Shown here: positions 19,432 through 26,464 of the stretch, piece by piece
Numbering within the stretch: position 1 is the first letter of the stretch
Layout: every line of letters begins with the position of its first letter
From: Agrococcus lahaulensis DSM 17612
Lineage (GTDB): Bacteria; Actinomycetota; Actinomycetes; Actinomycetales; Microbacteriaceae
NCBI RefSeq assembly: GCF_000425105.1
Contig: NZ_AULD01000006.1
Location: 1 to 64,000 of the forward strand
Direction of reading: 5' to 3'
Length of the DNA stretch: 64,000 nt
The notes under the pieces: generated by a model
The model's database searches: none
What the model was told of the DNA's origin: nothing
What the model saw: only the letters and a program-made list of their open reading frames with translations
Position numbers and translations under genes: made by a program

Positions 19432-19835
19432 TCGAGCCGTTCGTCGAGCAGCGGCCGCAGCACGCCCGTTCGTCGAGTAGCGGCCGCAGGCCGCGTATCG
19501 AGACGTGAGCGCTTCGATCTCGATACGCGGTCGGCTGCGCCGACCGCTACTCGATCAACGGAAGGGGCCGCAGCACCCGCTCGTCGAGTAGCGGCCGCCC
19601 CACCCGCTCGTCGAGTAGCGGCCGCAGGCCCCGTATCGAGACGTGAGCGCTCTGATCTCGATACGCGGTCGGCTGCGCCGACCGCTGCTCGATCAACGGG
19701 AGGGGCCCAGCACCGCCGCTCGTCGAGCAGCGGCCGCAGGCCGCGTCTCGAGACGTGAGCGCTCTGATCTCGATACGCGGTCGGCTGCGCCGACCGCTAC
19801 TCGATCAACGGGGGGCGCCGACTGCTGCTCGATCA
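19429..19835. repeat. Palindromic repeat array, three 90-bp units plus half-units
   Basis: This 400-bp convergent intergenic stretch holds no gene. It contains three 90-bp units (19471-19560, 19609-19698, 19721-19810). Each starts CGTCGAGTAGCGGCCGCAGG and ends GACCGCTACTCGATCAACG, with an inner pair GTATCGAGAC / GATCTCGATAC, so each unit is an imperfect palindrome that can fold into a large cruciform or hairpin. Single half-units lie at about 19440, 19582 and 19822. The same element occurs at 34693-35013, 57616-57700 and 59717-59815. The units differ by only a few bases from each other. Confidence 0.9.
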
Positions 19836-20030
19836 ACGGGACGAGGAGGCGCTGCCCCAGTCGTCCTCGGCCGCCTCCTCGGCGGCCCACTTCCGCGAGC
19901 GCTCCTTGATGATCTCGGGCGCGCGCGCCGCCTCCTCGCGAGTGGCGAAGGGCCCCGCGCGGTCGTAGCCCGGGGAGACCATGCCCTCCTCGACGACGCC
20001 GGTCTCCAGGTTGTACCAGTACTCGGTCAT
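19833..20030 (-). CDS. Small conserved protein (SPOR-like, 65 aa)
   Basis: Short protein opening [17 protein letters not shown], with [19 protein letters not shown] and an acidic/basic tail. It belongs to a small actinobacterial family annotated as SPOR-domain-like, often next to map as here (divergent, 64 bp apart). Function is unknown. The ATG is complementary to 20028-20030, with AGGAGG 5-6 nt upstream (complement of about 20037-20042). The stop TGA belongs to the palindromic repeat (CGTTGATCGAG), so the last residue codons abut the array. Confidence 0.75.
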   Translation of the reverse strand: MTEYWYNLETGVVEEGMVSPGYDRAGPFATREEAARAPEIIKERSRKWAAEEAAEDDWGSASSSR

Positions 20031-20093
20031 GCGCGCCTCCTCGGGAGCTGCCGCGGGTCGGTCTGCCTCGGCCGTCTGCCTAGGATGGAGCCT

Positions 20094-20963
20094 ATGCCGA
20101 AGGACGTGAGAGGTCACCTGATCCCCGGTCGCATCTCTCCCCCGAGGCCCGTGGCCGCATCCATCGCCCGCCCGGAGTACGTCGGCAAGCCGCGCCCCGC
20201 GAAGCACGTCGGCGGCGACGTCTACGACGAGGCGACGATCGACCGGATCCGCGCGGCGGGCACGATCGCCGCCGACGCGATCGCCGCGGTCGGCGCCGCC
20301 GTGCAGCCCGGCATCACGACCGACGAGCTCGACCGGATCGGCCACGACTTCGTCACGAGGCACGGCGCCTACCCGTCGACGCTCGGCTACCGCGGCTTCC
20401 CGAAGTCGGTGTGCTCGAGCGTCAACGAGGTCGTCTGCCACGGCATCCCCGACGACACCGTGCTCGAGGCGGGCGACATCGTCAACATCGACATCACGGC
20501 GTTCAAGGACGGCGTGCACGGCGACTCGAACCGCACCTTCATCGTCGGGCAGGCGAGCGACGAGGTGACGCAGCTCGTCGAGCGCACCGAGGAGGCGCTG
20601 CGGCGCGCGATCAAGGTCGCGATGCCCGGCCGCCGCGTCAACGTCATCGGCCGCACGATCGAGCAGTACGCGAAGCGCTTCGGCTACGGCGTCGTGCGCG
20701 ACTTCACCGGCCACGGCGTCGGCACGTCGTTCCACTCGGGCCTCATCATCCCCCACTACGACACCGAGCAGTACGACACCGAGATGGTGCCGGGCATGGT
20801 CTTCACGATCGAGCCGATGCTGACGCTCGGCACGCACGAGTGGGACGGCTGGGACGACGGCTGGACGATCGTCACGCGCGACCGCTCGATCACAGCGCAG
20901 TTCGAGCACACCATCGTCGTGCGCGAGGGCGGTGCCGAGATCCTGACCCTGCCGTCGGCGTGA
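20094..20963 (+). CDS. map: Methionine aminopeptidase type I
   Basis: Cytosolic metallo-enzyme of 289 aa that removes N-terminal Met. The catalytic domain has NEVVCHGIP, the metal ligands in [20 protein letters not shown] (Asp pair), [13 protein letters not shown] (His), MVFTIEPM (Glu) and the last Glu near QFEHTIVV. A ~40-residue N-terminal extension with a Pro/Arg-rich part is typical of actinobacterial type Ic enzymes. The ATG follows TAGGAT (20081-20086) by 7 nt, suggesting a leaderless mRNA. ppgK follows after 8 bp. Confidence 0.96.
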   Translation: MPKDVRGHLIPGRISPPRPVAASIARPEYVGKPRPAKHVGGDVYDEATIDRIRAAGTIAADAIAAVGAAVQPGITTDELDRIGHDFVTRHGAYPSTLGYRGFPKSVCSSVNEVVCHGIPDDTVLEAGDIVNIDITAFKDGVHGDSNRTFIVGQASDEVTQLVERTEEALRRAIKVAMPGRRVNVIGRTIEQYAKRFGYGVVRDFTGHGVGTSFHSGLIIPHYDTEQYDTEMVPGMVFTIEPMLTLGTHEWDGWDDGWTIVTRDRSITAQFEHTIVVREGGAEILTLPSA

Positions 20964-20971
20964 TCCGATCC

Positions 20972-21745
20972 ATGGCAGGATCGGCAAGCGTGACCAGCTC
21001 CAGCGATCAGGCAGTCGGCGTCGACATCGGCGGCACGGGTGTGAAGGCGGCGCTCGTCGACGTGCGCACCGGCGCCCTGCTGAGCGATCGCGTGAAGGTG
21101 CCGACGCCGGCGGGCGGCGAGCCCGACGCGATCCGCGACGCGGTCGTGAGCCTCGTCGGCATGCTCGAGATCGACGACGAGACCCCCATCGGCGTCACCT
21201 TCCCCGCGATCGTCCGCCACGGTCGCACGATGAGCGCCGCGAACGTCTCGAAGTCGTGGATCGGGCTCGAGGCCGAGCAGCTGTTCGAGCGCGCGCTCGG
21301 GCGCGACATCCACTTCGTCAACGACGCGGACGCCGCGGGCTTCGCCGAGGACCACTACGGTGCGGCGAGGGATGCCTCGGGGCTCGTGATCCTGACGACG
21401 CTCGGCACGGGCATCGGCGGCGCCCTCATCTACAACGGCACCCTCATCCCCAACGCCGAGCTCGGCCACCTCGAGCTCGACGGCGTCGCTGCGGAGACGC
21501 GGGCATCCAACAAGGCGCGCGAGCGCGAGGAGCTGAGCTGGGAGGACTGGGCGGCGCGGCTGCAGCGCTACTACAGCCACCTCGAGTTCATCTTCTCCCC
21601 CGACCTCTTCGTCGTCGGCGGCGGGGTCTCGAAGTCGTCGGAGAAGTTCCTGCCGCTCCTGCGGCTCGCGACGCCGATCGTGCCGGCCGCGCTGCGCAAC
21701 AACGCGGGCATCATCGGCGCCGCGGCGCTCGCGCGCGGGGTGTGA
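20972..21745 (+). CDS. ppgK: Polyphosphate glucokinase
   Basis: ROK-fold sugar kinase of 257 aa that phosphorylates glucose with polyphosphate and/or ATP. It shows the phosphate-binding VGVDIGGTGVKAALVD, the catalytic NDADAAGFAE, and TLGTGIGGALIYNG followed by PNAELGHLEL. The zinc-binding Cys cluster of repressor-type ROK proteins is absent, as expected for PPGK. A GTG at 20990 is an alternative start. It is 8 bp behind map, probably one operon. The stop codon touches the 3' end of the RNase P RNA gene on the other strand. Confidence 0.92.
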   Translation: MAGSASVTSSSDQAVGVDIGGTGVKAALVDVRTGALLSDRVKVPTPAGGEPDAIRDAVVSLVGMLEIDDETPIGVTFPAIVRHGRTMSAANVSKSWIGLEAEQLFERALGRDIHFVNDADAAGFAEDHYGAARDASGLVILTTLGTGIGGALIYNGTLIPNAELGHLELDGVAAETRASNKAREREELSWEDWAARLQRYYSHLEFIFSPDLFVVGGGVSKSSEKFLPLLRLATPIVPAALRNNAGIIGAAALARGV

Positions 21746-22104
21746 ACCGGCCGGCCGATACGCCGGGTTCTGTCGTGGACGGTCATCTCTCTCGGGGATG
21801 CATTGCTGCAGCCCTCCAGCGACCTACCCGCGGACGGGACGAGCAGCCCCATGGTCCGCTGTCTGGTCTTGCTCCGGGCGAGGTTTGCCTAGCCGCCGCG
21901 CTCGCACGCGACGCTGGTGGGCTCTTGCCCCACCGTTTCACTCCTGGCCGGTCGGTCGCCCGACCGGTGGACCTGCTCTCTGTTGCACTTTCTCGCGGGT
22001 TGCCCCGGGTGGACGTTATCCACCGCCCTGCTCTGCGGAGCCCGGACGTTCCTCGGCACCGCTCCCGAGGGAGCGGCGACGCGACCGCCTAGCCGACCGG
22101 TTCA
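21744..22104 (-). ncRNA. rnpB: RNase P RNA (bacterial type A)
   Basis: Catalytic RNA of RNase P, about 361 nt. Recognisable conserved stretches on the minus strand are GGAACGTCCGGGCTCC (about 22055), GGTGGATAACGTCCACCCGG, CAGGAGTGAAACGGTGGGGC (about 21940) and ACAGAACCCGGCGTATCGG near the 3' end. The termini pair as helix P1: GAACCGG at 22097-22103 with CCGGTTC at 21744-21750. A TACCCT -10 (complement of 22112-22117) sits the right distance upstream. The exact ends are taken from the P1 pairing and could be off by a few bases. Confidence 0.95.
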
Positions 22105-22147
22105 CGCCCTCAGGGTACCGCCCGAGCCGGCCCGAGGCATCCGCTCG

Positions 22148-23257
22148 TCACCGCTCGAGCGCCTTGCGGTAGTAGGCGGTCGCGTGCAGCGGGCGGCCGC
22201 CGAAGCGGGTGAACTGCCGCACCGATCCCGGGTTCATGCGGCCGACGAGCGTCGAGCGCAGCGTCGTGCAGCCGAGCTCGGCGAGGTTCGCGTGCAGCCG
22301 CCGGCTCAAGAGCGTCACGATGCCCTTGCCCTGCGCGTGCGGCCGGGCGCCCTGCATGACGAGCACCGCCTCGCGCCGGAGCGCGCCGCGGCGGGTGACG
22401 AGCTCCCAGCGCTCGCGCGCGCCGATCCGGCCGCCCGAGCGCTGCAGCACGCGCGAGGGGTCGAGCACGGCGAGCACGAATGCGACGGGCTCCTCCTGCT
22501 CGTCGCGCGCGATGAGGAAGAGCCCCTCCTCGTGGAGCCACCAGAGCCCGTCGGTCTGCGCGCGCAGCTCCTCGCGCGAGTAGGGGGTGAAGGTCGGCAG
22601 CAGGGCGAACGAGTCGTTGAGGAGCGGCAGCAGCGCCCGCAGGCCGCGGCCGAGCCCGAAGCGGGTCACCTCGTCGATGCGGATGCCGGCTCGGTCGAGC
22701 TCCGCCTCGGTCGGCCCGTCGTCGTCGACGACCTCGACGATCCACGTGTCGGCCTCGTACCAGCGCTCGAAGCCGCGCGCCTCGAGCGCGTCCGGCAGCC
22801 ACGGCGGGTTCCACGCCGAGTCGAGGAAGCCGCGCTCCTCGAAGCCGCCGGTGATGACGCCGCCCGACTGGTTCGGCAGCAGCTGCGCGGGCCCGAAGAG
22901 CTCGGTCGCGCCGGCACCGGCGGCGCGCGCCTCGAACTCGTCGACGAGGGCGTCGACGACGGATGCGTCGGGTGCGACGAGCGCGCCGAACACGAGCGCG
23001 CGCGTGCCGAGCCGGGCGTCGAGCCGATCGTCGCGGTGCACGACCGCACGGCCGACGGGCTCGTCGCCGCGGCGCGCGACGAGCAGCGCGATCGGATGCG
23101 GGTGCGGGTGCCAGCCCTTGAACCAGCTCCGCACCGTGCGCTCGGGGAGCGGCACCGCGAGCCCGCCGTGGGTGTCGTGCCCGAGGCGCAGGAACGCATC
23201 CAGGCCCGCCTCGTCGGCGACCTGCTCGACGCGGAGGCCGCTGCCCATGCCCCGCAT
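22148..23257 (-). CDS. GNAT family N-acetyltransferase-like protein
   Basis: Protein of 369 aa. The C-terminal half carries GNAT-like features: RREAVLVMQGARPHAQGKGI (acetyl-CoA pyrophosphate loop, near residue 305), then LLSRRLHANLAELGCTTLRS. The N-terminal half has a second related fold (DEPVGRAVVHRDDRL), so this may be a tandem GNAT protein. Substrate unknown. The start is uncertain between the two nearby ATGs (23257 and nine bases in); neither has a clear ribosome binding site. It is 43 bp from the rnpB start and 27 bp after the neighbouring zinc-ribbon-like gene, in the same direction. Confidence 0.7.
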   Translation of the reverse strand: MRGMGSGLRVEQVADEAGLDAFLRLGHDTHGGLAVPLPERTVRSWFKGWHPHPHPIALLVARRGDEPVGRAVVHRDDRLDARLGTRALVFGALVAPDASVVDALVDEFEARAAGAGATELFGPAQLLPNQSGGVITGGFEERGFLDSAWNPPWLPDALEARGFERWYEADTWIVEVVDDDGPTEAELDRAGIRIDEVTRFGLGRGLRALLPLLNDSFALLPTFTPYSREELRAQTDGLWWLHEEGLFLIARDEQEEPVAFVLAVLDPSRVLQRSGGRIGARERWELVTRRGALRREAVLVMQGARPHAQGKGIVTLLSRRLHANLAELGCTTLRSTLVGRMNPGSVRQFTRFGGRPLHATAYYRKALER

Positions 23258-23284
23258 CGTACGGGGGCCGGTGCGCGGCCCGCG

Positions 23285-24025
23285 CTAGATGCCGCTCTCC
23301 TCCGTGCGCACGAGGATCGCGGACGAGTTCGGGTCGAGCAGCACGTCGTCCTCGGCCGCCGACTGGATCGTGTAGAGCTCTGCGGCGGTGAGCTCGACGC
23401 CCGAAGCCACCGAGGTGCGGCGCTGCAGGAGCGTCGCGCCGATGCCGTAGCGGGCGCGCTGCCGCTCGTAGAGCGCGAGCAGCTCGGGCGAGATGACGGC
23501 GGTGCGCTGCTCGCGCTCCGCTCGGGCCTCCTCGAGCTCGCGCTCGATGCCGGCCGCCTCCGCGGCGCGCTCGGCCTCGAGGCGCTCGCGCTCGGCACGC
23601 GCCTCACCGGCGGCGGCGCGAGCCGCCTCGAGCGCGGCCGCGGCGTCCTCCTGCGCCTGCATGGCCTCGAGCTCGAGGTCCTCGAGGTCGCTGCGCCGGC
23701 GCTCGAGCGTCACGATCTCGTGCTCGGTCGCGGTGGCGACCTTCGCGTCGGTGATCGACGGCAGCCGCTCGCGGTTGCGCTGCAGCCGCGCCTCGACGAC
23801 CTTGACGTCGCTCTCGGTCCGGGCGACCTCGGCGGCCGCGTCGTCGTGCGCGCCGAGCCGGTCGAGCACCTCGCGATCGAGCTCGGCGAGCTTCGCGTCG
23901 AGCTCGGCGATGCGCTTGGCCTGCGGCAGCGCCTTCGCCTTCGCGGTCAACCGCACGATGCGGGTGTCGACGTCCTGCAGCTCGAGCAGGCGACGCTGCT
24001 CGTGGTTCGAAGCCTTCAGTGCCAT
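23285..24025 (-). CDS. Coiled-coil 'C4 zinc-ribbon' family protein without its cysteines
   Basis: Protein of 246 aa: a long charged coiled coil (about residues 10-180), then the C-terminal region typical of the DUF164/CT398-like family (LLALYERQRARYGIGATLLQ). The family normally has a CxxC...CxxC ribbon there; here the matching segments read RRTSVASGVEL and DPNSSAILVR, with no cysteine in the whole domain. The fold may therefore be metal-free. Family members are encoded next to Nif3-like genes and near rnhA/rnpB in actinobacteria, as here. The ATG overlaps the Nif3-like gene end by 10 bp. Function unknown. Confidence 0.8.
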   Translation of the reverse strand: MALKASNHEQRRLLELQDVDTRIVRLTAKAKALPQAKRIAELDAKLAELDREVLDRLGAHDDAAAEVARTESDVKVVEARLQRNRERLPSITDAKVATATEHEIVTLERRRSDLEDLELEAMQAQEDAAAALEAARAAAGEARAERERLEAERAAEAAGIERELEEARAEREQRTAVISPELLALYERQRARYGIGATLLQRRTSVASGVELTAAELYTIQSAAEDDVLLDPNSSAILVRTEESGI

Positions 24026-24852
24026 GCGTGCTCCTCCTGCGGGACGGCGAAGTCCCATGGGTCGGTCCTGATCTCGCTCACCTCGACGGCGACGCCCGGG
24101 AGCGCCGCGCGCAGCTGCTCGGCCGCGGGCCGCAGCCACAGCGACTCGCTCGCCCAGTGGGAGACGTCGATGAGCGCGGGGCCCTCGCCAGCGATGTGCC
24201 GCTCTCGGGCATCGGAGGCCGGGTGGTGGCGCAGGTCGCTCGTGATGTAGACATCCGCGCCGAGCACCGCGGACTCGCGCAGCAGCGAATCGCCCGCGCC
24301 GCCGCAGATCGCGACGCGGCGCACCGAGCGCTCGGGATCGCCCGCGACGCGCACGCCCCCCGCGACGGCGGGCAGCAGCTGCGCGAGGGTGCGCGCGAGG
24401 CCCGAGAGCGCGACCGGCTCGGGCAGGTCGCCCACGCGGCCGAGCCCCTTGGCGTCGTCGACGCGGTTGACGACGATGGGCTCGGCGCCTGTGAGTCTCA
24501 GCATCGAGGCGAGCTCGCCGCTCGTGCCACGATCGACGGCGTCGGCGTTCGTGTGGGCGGCGAGCAGCGCGACCCGCTCGCGCACGAGCCGGGTGATGAC
24601 GCGGCCGGCTGGCGTGGTCGCCGCGACGCTCGAGACGCCGCGGAGCAGCAGCGGGTGGTGCACGAGCAGCAGGTCGACACCGCGCTCGACCGCTTCGGCG
24701 GCAGTCGCCTCGGTCGCGTCGACGGCGAGCAGGATGCGCGACACCTCGTCGACGGGATCGCCCGCGACGAGCCCGACGGCGTCCCAGTCCTCGGCGGTCG
24801 CGGCGGGCCAGAGTGCCTCGACGGCGCGCTGCACATCCTCGACGGTCGTCAT
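24016..24852 (-). CDS. Nif3-like dinuclear metal centre protein
   Basis: Protein of 278 aa of the NIF3/YbgI family (hexameric, binds two metal ions; precise reaction unknown). Metal ligands appear in LLLVHHPLLLRG, AAHTNADAV and, near the C-terminus, TSDLRHHPASDA and LIDVSHWASE. The shorter form lacks the inserted PII-like domain. Start ATG follows TAGGAT (complement of 24859-24864) by 6 nt without a Shine-Dalgarno, so it is probably leaderless and drives the downstream coiled-coil gene by translational coupling. Confidence 0.9.
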   Translation of the reverse strand: MTTVEDVQRAVEALWPAATAEDWDAVGLVAGDPVDEVSRILLAVDATEATAAEAVERGVDLLLVHHPLLLRGVSSVAATTPAGRVITRLVRERVALLAAHTNADAVDRGTSGELASMLRLTGAEPIVVNRVDDAKGLGRVGDLPEPVALSGLARTLAQLLPAVAGGVRVAGDPERSVRRVAICGGAGDSLLRESAVLGADVYITSDLRHHPASDARERHIAGEGPALIDVSHWASESLWLRPAAEQLRAALPGVAVEVSEIRTDPWDFAVPQEEHAWH

Positions 24853-24914
24853 GGCCCCATCCTAGGGAGCGGTGCGGAGTCGGATGCCGACCGCGACGGT
24901 GCGATGATGGTCGC

Positions 24915-24987
24915 GGGCGGTTGGCGCAGCTGGTAGCGCACTTCGTTTACACCGAAGGGGTCGCCGGTTCGAGCCCGGCACCGCCCA
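24915..24987 (+). tRNA. tRNA-Val (TAC)
   Basis: A 73-nt cloverleaf: acceptor GGGCGGT pairs with ACCGCCC, D arm GCGC...GCGC, anticodon stem CTTCG/CGAAG with loop TTTACAC (anticodon TAC), T arm CCGGTTCGAGCCCGG, discriminator A. No CCA is encoded in the DNA. The two genes that follow are orphan, so the locus may have served as an integration site, but no duplicated tRNA end was seen. Confidence 0.97.
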
Positions 24988-25197
24988 CGCTGCTGCTCGC
25001 GCGACGATGGTGAGCATGTCCTGGAAGTCCGGCACGCATCGCCCGCCGTATCAGGACGACGGCGCAGTTGTTCGCGTTCGACGAGCCCCTTGCGTTGTCG
25101 CCCGGCCGAGTTGAACGCCTCCGGAATGCCTTCGTCGACTCGCGCGTGACGGGGACATACGGTGCTACGACAGATTCGCCTCGAGGGGGAGACCGCG

Positions 25198-25539
25198 ATG
25201 CCTGCTAGACGATTCACTCCGATTGCGGCCGCGGCTTGTCCCATCGCCTTGAGCGTAGTTGCCGGCGCCGCGCCCGCTAACGCTGCGATCCGCGAGGCTG
25301 CTGGCAGCCGGACGTGCCTGGCTGGCCAGCACGTCTACGTCGGAGTCGAGCTCCACGGTTCAGCGGACATCGTCTTCTATCGCGGCACGTCGGTCGTGCA
25401 ACAGCGGATCAAGGGCTTGAGCGGTTTCATAGAGCACTACTCCGGCTATCGCAGCACGGCGTGGCGGGTCACCACCACTGGAAGCATCTCAGGAGTGTGG
25501 GACGGCTGCGCAGCCGACCCTGCGAGGGTCGCTCCGTGA
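25198..25539 (+). CDS. Secreted small protein of unknown function
   Basis: Protein of 113 aa with a signal peptide (MPARRF, hydrophobic core AAACPIALSVVAGAA, likely cleavage after PANA, residue 29). The mature part has two cysteines (CLAGQHVYVG and VWDGCAAD) that may form a disulfide, and a beta-rich pattern. I recognise no family. GAGGGGGAGA gives a ribosome binding site. Base composition is lower in GC than its neighbours, and it lies behind tRNA-Val, suggesting acquisition. The stop overlaps the next start (GTGA). Confidence 0.65.
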   Translation: MPARRFTPIAAAACPIALSVVAGAAPANAAIREAAGSRTCLAGQHVYVGVELHGSADIVFYRGTSVVQQRIKGLSGFIEHYSGYRSTAWRVTTTGSISGVWDGCAADPARVAP

Positions 25540-25775
25540 CAGGTCCGGAGTGGCACCTCGCCTTCGAAGCGACCCTGGCCGACGCCGCAATACCCCCGGT
25601 TCGGACCGGCTCAAGGCTTGAGCGACACGAGCGGGTCGCGAACGTGCTTCAATCGCTCGACATCGATGCCACCGCTCACGAGGCGGGCGTTCGATTCGGG
25701 TCAGCCACAACGGAAGAGCAACAGGCACTGATCTTCGCTGCCCTCGCCCTAGCGGAACGTCGCTTCCCCGCGTAG
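25536..25775 (+). CDS. Hypothetical small protein, coupled to the secreted protein
   Basis: Protein of 79 aa starting at GTG, whose last two bases are the first two of the upstream TGA stop, a typical translational-coupling overlap. The sequence (start TGPEWHLAFEATLADAA, then ERVANVLQSLDIDATAHEAG) is predicted mostly helical with an acidic surface and no membrane segment. No family recognised. The longer frame from 25314 overlaps the secreted protein in another frame and is not credible. Together they may be a secreted protein and a cytosolic partner. Confidence 0.5.
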   Translation: MTGPEWHLAFEATLADAAIPPVRTGSRLERHERVANVLQSLDIDATAHEAGVRFGSATTEEQQALIFAALALAERRFPA

Positions 25776-25854
25776 ACCCTTGTCCGAGCAATAGCGCGAG
25801 CGCAGGCGCACGTGCAAGCGTCGAATTCTCGGCCGGCGAGCCGCTTCCGCGAGG

Positions 25855-26313
25855 TCAGGCGACCTTCGCGAGCGCCTCGCGGTAGGCGTCGAGGTCGCGC
25901 GACTCCGAGGTGGAGACCCGGAAGTGGTCGGCGATCCGGCCCTCGCGGTCGATGACGTACGTCGCGCGCGTCGCGACGCCGCGCTCCGGCAGGAAGGCGT
26001 CGTACGCCTGCGCGACCGCACCGTGCGGCCAGAAGTCGCTCAGCAGGCGGAACGAGAAGCCCTCCTGCTCGGCGAAGACCCCGAGCGACGCGGCGGTGTC
26101 GACCGAGATCGCGAGCACTTCCGCCTCAGAGCCCTCGAAGTCGCCGATCTCATCGCGGATCGAGCACAGCTCCCCCGTGCACCGGCCGGTGAAGGCCGCC
26201 GGGTAGAAGACGAGCACCACGGGGCGGCCTCGCAGCTCCGAGAGCGTCACCGCTTCCCCGGTGTGGTCCGTGAGCGTGAAGTCCGGTGCCTCGTCGCCGA
26301 TCTGCAGTGCCAT
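25855..26313 (-). CDS. ahpE: Peroxiredoxin, AhpE type
   Basis: Thiol peroxidase of 152 aa. The peroxidatic cysteine lies in [15 protein letters not shown] (C45 by my count), followed by a second Cys four residues on that may resolve it. The downstream segment [18 protein letters not shown] is the hallmark of mycobacterial AhpE. It reduces hydroperoxides, including peroxynitrite, using mycothiol/mycoredoxin systems in related organisms. GGAGG precedes the ATG complementary to 26311-26313. Divergent from aceE, sharing a 150-bp intergenic region. Confidence 0.9.
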   Translation of the reverse strand: MALQIGDEAPDFTLTDHTGEAVTLSELRGRPVVLVFYPAAFTGRCTGELCSIRDEIGDFEGSEAEVLAISVDTAASLGVFAEQEGFSFRLLSDFWPHGAVAQAYDAFLPERGVATRATYVIDREGRIADHFRVSTSESRDLDAYREALAKVA

Positions 26314-26464
26314 GCGGGCCTCCTCAGGTCTCCTCGCGCATCCGCTCGACCATCGTGCCAGAGCGCTCCCGCGCGCGCTCGTCGAGGACCGCCCGGTGGA
26401 TAGAGTGGAGGGGCTGCGCCCGCCACCCAGGAGCGCACGCGCCCAATCGACGTCAGGAGCTTCG

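Noticed and set aside
24849-25244. Minus-strand frame of 131 codons over tRNA-Val
   Set aside because: It runs through the tRNA gene and the Nif3 upstream region and shows no protein features.
24915-25850. Integrative element at tRNA-Val
   Set aside because: No integrase gene and no second copy of the tRNA 3' end found in the window; kept only as a hypothesis.
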